Positions 16,529 to 23,730 of a stretch of DNA of 64,000 bases are shown one piece after another. Source of the stretch: Halogranum amylolyticum (GTDB lineage Archaea; Halobacteriota; Halobacteria; Halobacteriales; Haloferacaceae); contig NZ_FODV01000021.1 of NCBI RefSeq assembly GCF_900110465.1, positions 1-64,000 on the forward strand. The letters run 5' to 3'. Position numbers and translations under genes: made by a program. The notes under the pieces are model-generated. The model did not search any database. It saw only the letters and a program-made list of their open reading frames with translations, and was not told the DNA's origin. Numbering within the stretch: the first letter of the stretch is position 1; each line of letters begins with the position of its first letter.

Positions 16529-16864
16529 ATGGACTTAGAGACCATCCTCGACGATCGTGATCGACTCACTCGCACACTGCTCGCCGGCACGCTGGCGGTC
16601 GTCTCGCTTCGCTCGTTTCGGAAGAAGAACCGTCTCCTCGGCGTGCTGGCCGGCGCCGGGGCGGTCGGACTCGGCTACACCGCTGCGGTCCGGTCTCCCG
16701 ACGTGACCGAGGAGAGCGACGCGGCGGACGAATCCGTGCGCGACGTCGAGACGACCGGCGAGGACGGCGGGATGCGCTGTCCAGCCTGCAGCGAACCGAT
16801 CGTCGTGGGCGAGTCCCGACGACCGAACGCTAACAACCAGATCGTCCACGAGCGCTGTCTGTAG
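16529..16864 (+). CDS. Small membrane protein with C-terminal zinc knuckle
   Basis: A 111-residue protein with two hydrophobic segments (about residues 15-27 and 36-54) separated by a basic SFRKKNR loop. A short acidic linker follows, then a cytoplasmic C-terminus with CPACSEPIVVGE and a terminal HERC, giving a likely C2HC or C3H zinc site. The hydrophobic part resembles DUF2892-type membrane proteins. The function is unknown. Confidence 0.7.
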   Translation: MDLETILDDRDRLTRTLLAGTLAVVSLRSFRKKNRLLGVLAGAGAVGLGYTAAVRSPDVTEESDAADESVRDVETTGEDGGMRCPACSEPIVVGESRRPNANNQIVHERCL

Positions 16865-16928
16865 TCGAGCGACGAACGCTATCTCCGCGACGACGGCTCA
16901 GTCGCTTCACTCTGTTATCTAATTGTCA

Positions 16929-17278
16929 GGCGCTAAAACCCCGTTCTTCAGGGCGGGGAAACAGCGCCGTCTTTGGTTGTGAACACTGTGAACCGAACGT
17001 ACAAGTGCTCACACGACGTTTCTGTGACTGTCGTTGCGATGGTTCCTCCATCGTGATTGACTGTCCGAAAACTGGCAGTTGACTCGGTGTTTACCTCATC
17101 AAAACGTAAGCCTTCGGACGACCTAACCGACACAAAATAATCAGATAACTCTGAGTCCTCGTGGAGAGGATAGGAGTAACGGTAGCATGGCCCTGCCAGC
17201 ACTTGTCGGGTGTTAAACCGTGAATCTCCCAACTCAGCGGGCCTTTGCTCGTGGGAAGCCCCGCCGTTTACGGCGGGG
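16929..17278 (-). mobile_element. Non-autonomous IS200/IS605-like element relic
   Basis: The 439-bp gap before tRNA-Phe is bounded by two subterminal palindromes. On the left, GGCGCT (16929-16934) pairs with AGCGCC (16963-16968) around an inner CCCCG/CGGGG hairpin. On the right, CCCCGCCG-TTTA-CGGCGGGG (17259-17278) is a perfect 8-bp hairpin. Such GC-rich end hairpins characterise haloarchaeal IS200/IS605 and IS1341-type elements. No TnpA or TnpB is present, and the interior holds only a 94-codon ORF. Exact ends are uncertain. Confidence 0.5.
16948..17232 (-). CDS. Hypothetical 94-residue ORF inside the IS605-like relic
   Basis: A minus-strand ORF lying between the two terminal hairpins. Its stop codon falls inside the left hairpin, the same way many haloarchaeal IS605-type tnpB genes end. 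The product shows beta-strand-like segments (YFVSVRSSEG, HLYVRFTVFTTKDG) and two Cys residues, but no TnpB RuvC or zinc-finger motifs. It may be a passenger gene, a 3' remnant, or non-coding. Base composition is more AT-rich than neighbouring genes. Confidence 0.35.
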   Translation of the reverse strand: MGDSRFNTRQVLAGPCYRYSYPLHEDSELSDYFVSVRSSEGLRFDEVNTESTASFRTVNHDGGTIATTVTETSCEHLYVRFTVFTTKDGAVSPP

Positions 17279-17303
17279 AGGAGGTCACTCGTTCGCAGGG
17301 AAA

Positions 17304-17377
17304 TGCCGCCTCCCGGATTTGAACCGGGGACAGCTCGATCTTCAGTCGAGTGCTCTCCCAGTCTGAGCTAAGGCGGC
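17304..17377 (-). tRNA. tRNA-Phe (anticodon GAA)
   Basis: A 74-nt cloverleaf on the minus strand. The acceptor is GCCGCCT paired with AGGCGGC, the T loop is TTCAAAT, and the anticodon loop is CTGAAGA, giving GAA. The discriminator is A. The IS605-like relic ends 25 bp from its 3' end. Confidence 0.97.
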
Positions 17378-17436
17378 TTACACTCCAGTCGATGGCTGAC
17401 TGGTGCAAAAGGATTTCGGAATTGAACCGCCGCGCC

Positions 17437-18003
17437 CTATGCGACTTTTCGCCGTTCGGTGAACGACTGCTCGCCGCCGTCCCACGTCACGGTCGTCTCG
17501 ATACGGATCTCGCCGCCGTTCTGTTTGACCTTCGCCGCGTCGAGATAGCCGAGGTCCACGCGTTTGGTGCGCGTCTTCGTCTCCGTCGACTCGACCGCGG
17601 GGAACGACTGGCTGGCCGACCAGATCTCGTCACCGCCGGTGTAGATCTCCGTGCTCACCTCCACGTTCGTCGCCGTGTCGTTCATGGTGTTCGTCAGCGC
17701 CACGGTCACGTCACGACAGGTCTGTCCGCAACTGTCGATGTTTCGGACGTCGAATCGGAACTCCGCCTCGGCGGCACTTCCGTCGTCGGAACCGCCGGTG
17801 GAGCCACCGCTCTCCGCCTCCTCGCTGTCGGCCGTCGAGGAACCGTCGTCGTCACCGCCGCTCGCGTCGACGTCCGTCCCCGTCTCGTCGAACACCGAGT
17901 CCACGAGCGGCGCTGCCGGCCCGAGATCGACCGCCAGCGCACCGACGACGACACCCGCGACGGCGAGCGAGACGACGACGATACCGACGTTCCGACCGCT
18001 CAT
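17437..18003 (-). CDS. Membrane-anchored exported protein with Ig-like domain
   Basis: A 188-residue protein. A hydrophobic N-terminal segment (about residues 6-25) anchors or exports it. An acidic Ser/Gly/Asp linker of about 45 residues follows. The C-terminal domain of about 110 residues has FRFDVRNIDSCGQTCRDVTVAL and NTATNVEVSTEIYTGG-type strands (here TNVEVSTEIYTGG), typical of FxLYD/CARDB-like domains. Two Cys in DSCGQTC could form a disulfide. The start is ATG 18003. It is divergent from the CBS gene with a 433-bp gap between. The function is unknown. Confidence 0.75.
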   Translation of the reverse strand: MSGRNVGIVVVSLAVAGVVVGALAVDLGPAAPLVDSVFDETGTDVDASGGDDDGSSTADSEEAESGGSTGGSDDGSAAEAEFRFDVRNIDSCGQTCRDVTVALTNTMNDTATNVEVSTEIYTGGDEIWSASQSFPAVESTETKTRTKRVDLGYLDAAKVKQNGGEIRIETTVTWDGGEQSFTERRKVA

Positions 18004-18213
18004 CCGCGACTCCTCTCTCGGGTACGGCTCTGTCGTGTGTTCATACGTCGAGTCACAACTCTGCGTTGATATGTCTGTTGCCACTGGGTGTTCGCACTGG
18101 AGCAGCGCTACGGTTACGAGGAGAGAGCCAGGCGTTCCAGCCAGACTGTCTCCTCTAGCGACTCTCGGATCTTTTCGTCCAGGAACGGGACACCGACCCC
18201 GACAGGATGCTAC

Positions 18214-18358
18214 TGCACCGTCTCCGTGGCAGAAGTCAGAGCGAAACGGTGCAGTGGGTACGAAGGGGGTCCAACTCTTGTCGCCTCCCCGGCGAAGGTT
18301 GTGCGTGGAGGCGAGAAGATGTGCCGAAGCGAAGAGACGTCTCTCGGACGAGAGTCGT
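18214..18358 (+). ncRNA. Candidate structured RNA or leader upstream of the CBS gene
   Basis: The 433-bp gap between 18003 and 18437 has no convincing ORF but contains three successive stem-loops. TGCACCG (18214-18220) pairs with CGGTGCA (18247-18253). TCGCCTCC (18281-18288) pairs with GGAGGCGA (18307-18314). CTCTC-GGAC-GAGAG (18341-18354) extends with ACG/CGT. A TATA-like AGATATTATCA follows at about 18362-18372, so the structure may be an independent RNA rather than part of the CBS mRNA. Strand is assumed. No known family (SRP, RNase P) was recognised. Confidence 0.3.
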
Positions 18359-18436
18359 GCAAGATATTATCACGCATTCTAGCGAACAGACGACTGCGAC
18401 TGGTGAGCGACCGTCAGTCCAGTCGCGGTGAGTTCC

Positions 18437-18871
18437 ATGCCCGAAATCAAATCGATCGTTCGCGAGACAGTAGTGAGCGCGTCCCCGGAGACTCCTCTTA
18501 CGGAGGTAGCTCAACTGATGGACGAGGAGACCGTGGGGAGCGTCGTGATCGTCGACGACGAACGGCCTCGAGGAATCGTCACGGATCGCGACCTCGCGAT
18601 CGAAGTCGTCGCACGTGGTACAGATGCCTCGTCACAGACCGCTGCCGACGTGATGAGCGACCGTGTCGAGACAATCGCCGTCGACAGCGGCATCTTCGAC
18701 GTCCTCCGCGTGATGGCAGACGCGAAAGTCCGGCGAGTTCCGGCCGTCGACTCGGACGGGGACCTCGCTGGAATCGTCACGTTCGACGATTTCGTCGTCC
18801 TCCTCGGCCGTGAACTCAAACTGCTGGGTGAGGTGGTCGAAGCCGAGATTCCCCCGTACGACCACGCCTGA
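18437..18871 (+). CDS. CBS-domain pair protein
   Basis: A 144-residue protein made of two CBS domains (about residues 6-60 and 70-128). Hallmark segments are GSVVIVDDERPRGIVTDRDLA in the first (seen as GIVTDRDLAIEVV) and VRRVPAVDSDGDLAGIVTFDD in the second (seen as LAGIVTFDDF). Such pairs bind adenosine nucleotides or SAM and act as sensors. ATG 18437 is preferred; GTG 18428, three codons earlier, is possible. Stand-alone CBS proteins are numerous in haloarchaea and the regulated partner is unknown. Confidence 0.88.
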   Translation: MPEIKSIVRETVVSASPETPLTEVAQLMDEETVGSVVIVDDERPRGIVTDRDLAIEVVARGTDASSQTAADVMSDRVETIAVDSGIFDVLRVMADAKVRRVPAVDSDGDLAGIVTFDDFVVLLGRELKLLGEVVEAEIPPYDHA

Positions 18872-19422
18872 TCCGGGAGGTCTCGAGGGTGTGTCGTCGA
18901 CGACCCCCTCTCTCCGTTAGGTCGTATCGATAGTCAAGAAGCTCCCAGAGAATCGTTCTATCTTCTGTTATCATTCACGTACTCGCTCACATCCTACCAT
19001 CGAACAGCTACCTGTTTGGACTCTTCCTATATGCCGTTGTGTCTCCTGTACTCTCCACGTTCTACTTTCGGAATCGTTGTTCACGCACGGGACACAAGGA
19101 TGTTCTTCCGTCAAAGGTGGGGATGCCAGCCGTCAATGAGATAGCTCGCTAAACTATCGCTCTGATCTCTTGGTAGATTCTCAGTAGATAATTTAGTAGT
19201 TTGTAAATCAACGGTGGTAGAGATATCTGACGGTAGACGTTCGACGATAACGAGAATATTTCAATAATCTCTAAAACAAGTCGGCAGTGCGGATGAGCGG
19301 CATCCCACATCGAACTACTGGAGGCGTGTGGAATTACAACTGGCAGTCCGTTTCTATTCCCTTTCATTGGCTGGTAGATACTGAAGCGAAGTTCTTATGA
19401 GATTGTTTGATAAATCGCTCAG
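18872..19422. other. AT-rich gene-free stretch, left flank of the arsenic island
   Basis: About 550 bp with clearly higher A+T than the surroundings and stop codons in all frames except short, non-protein-like openings (a 72-codon minus-strand opening at 19149 has no recognisable features). I see no tRNA, IS end or repeat. The base-composition shift begins here and continues through the ars genes, marking the left edge of acquired DNA. Confidence 0.5.
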
Positions 19423-19512
19423 ATGTGCATGGAAGAAGACAGCCAATTAGCAGTCGAAGACCCTTCGTTCGGTGCTAAAACAATTGAACGAGATATTAAC
19501 CAACACGAATGA
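19423..19512 (+). CDS. Putative 29-residue leader ORF overlapping arsD
   Basis: An ORF from ATG 19423 (or ATG 19429) ends in TGA at 19510-19512, overlapping the arsD start codon at 19509 as ATGA. The overlap is what one sees with translational coupling. It could instead be the tail of a gene whose 5' part was lost when the island formed. The product is acidic (EEDSQLAVEDPSFG) without Cys. A TATA-like TTTGATAAA lies at about 19405-19413. Confidence 0.3.
   Translation: MCMEEDSQLAVEDPSFGAKTIERDINQHE
19447..19478 (+). promoter_or_regulatory. Nested inverted repeat in the arsD leader
   Basis: TTAGCA (19447-19452) pairs with TGCTAA (19473-19478), enclosing CGAAG-ACC-CTTCG (19455-19467). The outer arms contain the TTAGC/GCTAA half-sites that also make up the arsR2 operator. 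It could act as DNA operator or as RNA hairpin in the arsD leader. Confidence 0.45.
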
Positions 19513-19844
19513 CTGAACTCATCCTCTACGAAGAAGCAATGTGCTGTTCCACCGGCGTCTGTGGACCCGATCCCGACGACGAACTCGTGGAAGTCAGCGC
19601 CGCTCTCGACCAACTCGAAAACGAATTCGAGGGCGTCGAAATTTCACGGGCAAACATGCAGCACGACATCGATCAGTTCCTCGAAACACAGCGTATCTCC
19701 GAACTGGTCGAGGAACACGGTCCGTCGATCTTGCCGATTACGGTCGTCGACGACGAAATCGTCGCGAAGTCCGAGTATCTCTCCTACGACGAACTCGAGG
19801 CGGCTCTCGAAAGTCACAGCTCACCGCAGGAGACCGAACAGTGA
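19509..19844 (+). CDS. arsD: ArsD arsenite metallochaperone
   Basis: A 111-residue ArsD, which binds As(III) through three Cys and passes it to ArsA; it is also a weak ars repressor in bacteria. The signature YEEAMCCSTGVCGP places Cys at residues 12, 13 and 18 as in known metallochaperones. The thioredoxin-like fold continues with SILPITVVDDEIV. The TGA stop overlaps the GTG start of arsA by 4 bases, so the two are translationally coupled. It is first in a plus-strand operon arsD-arsA-hcsL-hcsS. Confidence 0.93.
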   Translation: MTELILYEEAMCCSTGVCGPDPDDELVEVSAALDQLENEFEGVEISRANMQHDIDQFLETQRISELVEEHGPSILPITVVDDEIVAKSEYLSYDELEAALESHSSPQETEQ

Positions 19845-21775
19845 CTGGAACATCGACCGACGCCCGAGCAGTCGTCGAACCGACGGACGACGAGACCGAG
19901 TTCGTCTTCTTCAGCGGGAAAGGCGGCGTCGGCAAGAGTACCGTGAGCTGTGCGACGGCAAGTTGGCTCGCTAACAACGGGTATGAGACGCTGTTAGTTA
20001 CCACCGACCCTGCGCCGAACCTCTCCGACATCTTCGGGCAGGACATCGGCCACGAGGTCACTGACATCGACGACGTCGAGAACCTCTCGGCCATCGAGAT
20101 CGACCCGGACGCTGCTGCCGAGGAGTACCGCCAAGAGACGATCGAACCGATGCGACAACTCCTCGACGACGAGCAGATCGAGACGATCGAGGAGCAACTC
20201 AACAGTCCGTGTGTCGAGGAAATCGCTGCCTTCGACAACTTCGTCGACTTCATGGACAGTCCTGAGTACGACGTCGTCGTCTTCGACACCGCCCCGACCG
20301 GTCACACCATCCGGTTGATGGAGCTCCCGTCCGATTGGAACGCCGAACTCGAGAAGGGCGGGTCGACCTGTATCGGCCCGGCTGCCTCCATGGAAGACAA
20401 GAAGGACGATTACGAGCGTGCCATCGACACGCTCCAAGACGACGACCGAACCTCGTTCGCCTTCGTCGGGAAGCCAGAAGACTCTTCGATCGACGAAATC
20501 GAACGCAGCGCCGACGACCTTGCAGGGCTCGGCATCGAATCGCAACTCCTCGTCGTCAACGGTTACCTCCCGGAATCGGTGTGTGACGATCCGTTCTTCG
20601 AGAGCAAACGAGCCGACGAACAGGCGGTTCTCGACCGCGTCGAAGAGACGTTCGACGAGCAGGCAATTGCGACCTATCCCCTCCAGCCTGGCGAGATAAC
20701 TGGCCTCGACCTACTGTCGGACGTCGGTGGGGTCCTCTACGATGGCGACGAGACATCCGTCGACATCGAACGCGCGGGTGACACGACGAACGAAGACCGG
20801 ACAGTCGACTTCGACTCGCTCACAGACCCGGACGCCGTCGCCGAGCAGTTGCGACCGGTCGACGGGACGCGTTATCTCTTCTTCACCGGGAAAGGTGGCG
20901 TCGGAAAGAGCACCATCGCTTCGACGACGGCGACTGCACTCGCTGAGGCCGGCTACGAAACCCTCGTCGTCACCACTGACCCTGCGGCACACCTAGAGGA
21001 CATCTTCGAGGAACCAGTCGGCCACGACCCGACCTCTGTCGGACAAGCGAACCTCGATGCGGCCCGAATCGATCAAGAGGAAGCGCTCGAAGAGTACCGG
21101 ACACAGGTCCTCGACCACGTCACTGAGATGTACGAGGACAAGGACGACTCCAAAATCGACGTCGACGCCGCAATCGAGAACGTCAAGGAGGAACTGGAGT
21201 CACCCTGCGCCGAGGAGATGGCGGCACTCGAAAAGTTCGTCAGCTACTTCGAGGAAGACGGCTACGATATCGTCGTCTTCGACACCGCCCCAACTGGCCA
21301 CACACTACGGCTCCTCGAACTCCCATCGGACTGGAAGGGCTTCATGGATCTCGGATCGTTGACGAAGGGTGCAGCCCCGGAGAAGGAAGGCAAGTACGAC
21401 ACTGTCATCGAGACGATGCAGAACCCGGAGAAGAGTTCGTTCGCGTTCGTCATGTACCCCGAGTACACACCGATGATGGAAGCGTACCGAGCCGCCGAAG
21501 ACCTGCGTGAGCAGGTCGGTATCGAGACCTCACTGGTCGTGGCAAACTACCTACTCCCCGAGGAGTACGGTGACAACGCGTTCTTTGAGAACCGTCGTGC
21601 CCAACAAGAGCAGTACCTCAGTGAGATCAGCGACCGGTTCGACGCGCCGATGATGCTCGCACCGCTGCGTCAGGACGAGCCGGTCGGGCTGGACGCACTC
21701 CGTGCGTTCGGTGAGGAGGTTACGGGACTGTCGGAGATCGGTCAGAAGGAACACGAGGAGGTGACGGTGTCATGA
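19841..21775 (+). CDS. arsA: ArsA arsenite-stimulated ATPase (two-domain)
   Basis: A 644-residue pump-driving ATPase with two homologous halves. Each has a deviant Walker A SGKGGVGKST/TGKGGVGKST (about residues 25-34 and 349-358) and a DTAPTGHT signal-transduction motif (about 148-155 and again in the second half). Cys in SPCVEE and SPCAEE segments are candidate metalloid ligands. The start is GTG 19841, overlapping arsD; the 100 codons upstream in this frame are the shadow of arsD. ArsA normally docks on ArsB, but no ArsB or Acr3 permease is encoded in this window. Confidence 0.95.
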   Translation: MTGTSTDARAVVEPTDDETEFVFFSGKGGVGKSTVSCATASWLANNGYETLLVTTDPAPNLSDIFGQDIGHEVTDIDDVENLSAIEIDPDAAAEEYRQETIEPMRQLLDDEQIETIEEQLNSPCVEEIAAFDNFVDFMDSPEYDVVVFDTAPTGHTIRLMELPSDWNAELEKGGSTCIGPAASMEDKKDDYERAIDTLQDDDRTSFAFVGKPEDSSIDEIERSADDLAGLGIESQLLVVNGYLPESVCDDPFFESKRADEQAVLDRVEETFDEQAIATYPLQPGEITGLDLLSDVGGVLYDGDETSVDIERAGDTTNEDRTVDFDSLTDPDAVAEQLRPVDGTRYLFFTGKGGVGKSTIASTTATALAEAGYETLVVTTDPAAHLEDIFEEPVGHDPTSVGQANLDAARIDQEEALEEYRTQVLDHVTEMYEDKDDSKIDVDAAIENVKEELESPCAEEMAALEKFVSYFEEDGYDIVVFDTAPTGHTLRLLELPSDWKGFMDLGSLTKGAAPEKEGKYDTVIETMQNPEKSSFAFVMYPEYTPMMEAYRAAEDLREQVGIETSLVVANYLLPEEYGDNAFFENRRAQQEQYLSEISDRFDAPMMLAPLRQDEPVGLDALRAFGEEVTGLSEIGQKEHEEVTVS

Positions 21776-22137
21776 GTGGAGCTCAATCCGAGGAGCCGAC
21801 TGTCGAGGAGCAACTCGACGTGTTCCTCGAGACGCTCCGTGAGTCAGAAACCTACCAGCAGGTCATCGACACCCAAGCGGAACTCGAGGCGGATTCCGAG
21901 GCGATGGCACTACTCGACGCCTATCAGCAGAAACAACAGCAGTTACAGGCGGAGTTCGACCCATCGGTCATGAGTGATCTACGGGAACTCCAGACCGAAC
22001 TCTCGAACAACGAAACTATCAAACGCCACCAAGCAGCCCAGGAGGAACTCGTCGACCTCCTCAATCAGACCAACGACGTGATCAGCGAACGAATCGGACA
22101 GGAGTTCGCACAGTCACTCGGAGGTGGGTGCTGTTGA
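21772..22137 (+). CDS. hcsL: Halo-CC-star protein HcsL (YlbF/YmcA-like helical protein)
   Basis: A 121-residue helical, Glu/Gln-rich protein resembling the YlbF/YmcA coiled-coil family. It contains DVFLETLRESETYQQVIDTQ and a long QQKQQQLQAEFDPSVM stretch. It ends in GGGCC, a terminal Cys pair. The ATG at 21772 overlaps the arsA stop (ATGA). Family naming (HcsL) comes from memory of haloarchaeal proteins sharing the C-terminal CC. Its place after arsA and the terminal Cys pair suggest a thiol-based role with As(III) or Sb(III), which is inference. Confidence 0.7.
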   Translation: MSGAQSEEPTVEEQLDVFLETLRESETYQQVIDTQAELEADSEAMALLDAYQQKQQQLQAEFDPSVMSDLRELQTELSNNETIKRHQAAQEELVDLLNQTNDVISERIGQEFAQSLGGGCC

Positions 22138-22319
22138 GTACTACCGACGAAGACGTGCTGGCTGCCGCCGAGTCTCTCGGTGACGAGCTCCGGCAGGCAA
22201 AATCGGAGTCGACACGAGAAGGGTTCGAGTCGCTACTCGAAGAATGTAACGAGGCGATCAGTGACGCGACCGGTATCGACTACGGCGACGCGTGCGACGC
22301 TGGCAGTGACTGCTGTTAA
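22134..22319 (+). CDS. hcsS: Halo-CC-star protein HcsS
   Basis: A 61-residue partner of HcsL that also ends in a Cys pair (SDCC), with two further Cys (EECNEA and DACDAG). TTG 22134 is preferred because it overlaps the hcsL stop (TTGA), matching the ATGA/GTGA overlaps upstream. GTG 22128 is an alternative two codons earlier. The protein is acidic and helical with no known enzymatic motif. Co-translation with HcsL suggests a complex. Confidence 0.65.
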   Translation: MSTTDEDVLAAAESLGDELRQAKSESTREGFESLLEECNEAISDATGIDYGDACDAGSDCC

Positions 22320-22333
22320 CGTAGCGTAGTTGG

Positions 22334-22720
22334 CTATCTCGTCCCTTCGAGCGCCACGACGAGTGCGGTCGCTCGGGTTGTCGCACGGTACTTGCGCCAC
22401 TTTCCATCTTTTCGTCTCGTAACGAGGCCAGCTTCTAGTAACTGCGAGAGTGCGTGACTGATTGCACTGTCACTGACGTCGAGAAGGGGAGAGAGTTCGC
22501 AGACGCACAGTTCCTCGTCGGCCGCATAGAGGAGCCGAATGATCTTGTACCGTGTTTCGTTTGCAATCGCCGAGAGGACTCCGACGTCGGACTCGATTGT
22601 ACTGATACCTGCTTTTGCATCGAGTTCTTCTAACTCGTCGATTCGTTGAGTAAGGTCCTCGTCTCGGCACTCACCGAGTTCATCGGCGAGGTACCGCTGA
22701 AGCCGGTCGTTCGTCGCCAT
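22334..22720 (-). CDS. arsR: ArsR-family metalloregulator
   Basis: A 128-residue winged-helix repressor. The metal-binding ELCVCEL motif gives Cys72 and Cys74 in helix alpha-3, the classical As(III)/Sb(III) site. The recognition helix SDSAISHALSQLLEAGLV and wing TRRKDGKWRKY follow. An N-terminal helical extension of about 40 residues precedes the core. It is convergent with hcsS (14 bp) and divergent from arsC. The start region carries a perfect 7-bp dyad at 22738-22755, suggesting autoregulation. Confidence 0.92.
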   Translation of the reverse strand: MATNDRLQRYLADELGECRDEDLTQRIDELEELDAKAGISTIESDVGVLSAIANETRYKIIRLLYAADEELCVCELSPLLDVSDSAISHALSQLLEAGLVTRRKDGKWRKYRATTRATALVVALEGTR

Positions 22721-22737
22721 CAGGAAATACTTGAGCG

Positions 22738-22755
22738 AACGCTTGAATAAGCGTT
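22738..22755 (-). promoter_or_regulatory. Inverted repeat in the arsR promoter
   Basis: AACGCTT-GAAT-AAGCGTT is a perfect dyad 18-35 bp upstream of the arsR start and overlaps the TATA-box position. It is a candidate autoregulatory operator. Confidence 0.5.
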
Positions 22756-22866
22756 CTGACTGAGAACCATCCAGACGCTATACTGAAGTGGACTTCCGGG
22801 AGGTCGCATTTGTGAACGCATGTTCGACAATATAGCTCTCTGTAGATTTTGAACACAACGGATATA

Positions 22867-22884
22867 GTCTCACTTGAAAGAGAC
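22867..22884 (+). promoter_or_regulatory. Inverted repeat between TATA box and start of arsC
   Basis: GTCTC-N8-GAGAC lies directly downstream of a TATA-like GGATATAG (about 22860-22867) and 6 bp before ATG 22891. Binding here would block transcription initiation. Confidence 0.4.
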
Positions 22885-22890
22885 GCTCAT

Positions 22891-23301
22891 ATGAAAGTCG
22901 CATTCGTATGCGTGCAGAACGCGGGTCGAAGCCAGATGGCAACAGCGTTCGCCGAACGGGGACGGGCGCAACGCGGCGTGGAGGACGAGATCGAGATTCT
23001 CACTGGGGGGACGCAACCCGCAGACCATGTCCATGAAGAAGTCGTTCAAGTGATGCAAGAGAAAGGCATCGATCTCTCGAAGAAAACGCCTCGTGATATT
23101 ACGCCTGAAGAACTCCGAGAGACCGACTACGTTATCACGATGGGTTGTTCGGCTCGAGACGTCTGCCCGGCGACCTGGAGCGGTGAGAACCGCGACTGGG
23201 GACTCGATGATCCCGACGGACAGGACTTGGACAGTGTTCGCGAAATTCGCGACGAGATCGAACGGCGCGTCTCGGGCCTGTTCGACGAACTTCTCGAGTA
23301 G
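22891..23301 (+). CDS. arsC: Arsenate reductase (LMW-phosphatase type)
   Basis: A 136-residue ArsC reducing As(V) to As(III) through a Cys relay and thioredoxin or glutaredoxin. The P-loop CVQNAGRS (Cys7, Arg13) is at the N-terminus. The resolving pair lies in MGCSARDVCP (Cys86 and Cys92), the spacing of the thioredoxin-coupled pI258 type. The acid in DDPDG near 106-110 completes the phosphatase-like site. ATG 22891 places Cys7 correctly. A leaderless promoter is suggested by a TATA-like box 28 bp upstream. Confidence 0.93.
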   Translation: MKVAFVCVQNAGRSQMATAFAERGRAQRGVEDEIEILTGGTQPADHVHEEVVQVMQEKGIDLSKKTPRDITPEELRETDYVITMGCSARDVCPATWSGENRDWGLDDPDGQDLDSVREIRDEIERRVSGLFDELLE

Positions 23302-23308
23302 ACTAAGC

Positions 23309-23548
23309 ATGACTGAGCGATCAACAGGACGGGCGTGTGTCGCTCACCAGACGGCGAGTGCAAAACTCGTCTATCAGATTATAAAACACGAACAACGAGC
23401 GTCGCAGTCGAGGCTAATTGCCGAAACGGGTCTGGACAGAAGCACGGTTCGGCGAGCGGTTGACGCGCTCGAATTGTGTGACGTAGTTGAAGAGGCAGTC
23501 GACCTCTCTGACGCACGGAAGCGAGTTTACTTCCACATCGGTGAGTGA
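23309..23548 (+). CDS. Small winged-helix transcriptional regulator
   Basis: A 79-residue helix-turn-helix protein starting 7 bp after arsC. Helices run KLVYQIIKHEQRASQSRLIAETG (seen as LVYQIIKHEQ) and the recognition helix DRSTVRRAVDALELCDVV, followed by a wing LSDARKRVYFHI. The layout is MarR/ArsR-like but there is no CxC metal motif. Two Cys (about residues 10 and 57) are present. As the second gene of the arsC transcript it may modulate the island; its ligand is unknown. Confidence 0.7.
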   Translation: MTERSTGRACVAHQTASAKLVYQIIKHEQRASQSRLIAETGLDRSTVRRAVDALELCDVVEEAVDLSDARKRVYFHIGE

Positions 23549-23699
23549 ACAGCGACGCTTCGTTCCAACGGTAGTGTCGGAACAACGGCAACCGACTCTC
23601 TCGTACGGTTCATCGCCCATCAGAATGAATCGCCGCTTTTTGCAAATCACTCGGTGTGGACAACTGTTAGTATCTCCTATGCTGTGCGAAACACATATA

Positions 23700-23729
23700 T
23701 TAGCGGACGCTAATATTAGCAATCGCTAA
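23700..23729 (+). promoter_or_regulatory. Double palindromic operator of arsR2-arsM
   Basis: Two adjacent dyads, TTAGCG-GA-CGCTAA (23700-23713) and TTAGC-AATC-GCTAA (23716-23729), fill the space between a TATA-like ACATATATT (23692-23700) and the ATG at 23731. The placement suggests autorepression by the encoded ArsR2, presumably relieved by As(III). Confidence 0.65.
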
Positions 23730-23730
23730 A

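Noticed and set aside
16948..17232. The ORF in the IS605-like relic being a TnpB
   Set aside because: It is too short and lacks RuvC-like DED residues and the CxxC zinc finger. Only the flanking hairpins are IS605-like.
19149..19367. A 72-codon minus-strand ORF in the AT-rich flank of the arsenic island
   Set aside because: It has no promoter, no motif and no protein-like pattern. It is an expected chance opening in AT-rich DNA.
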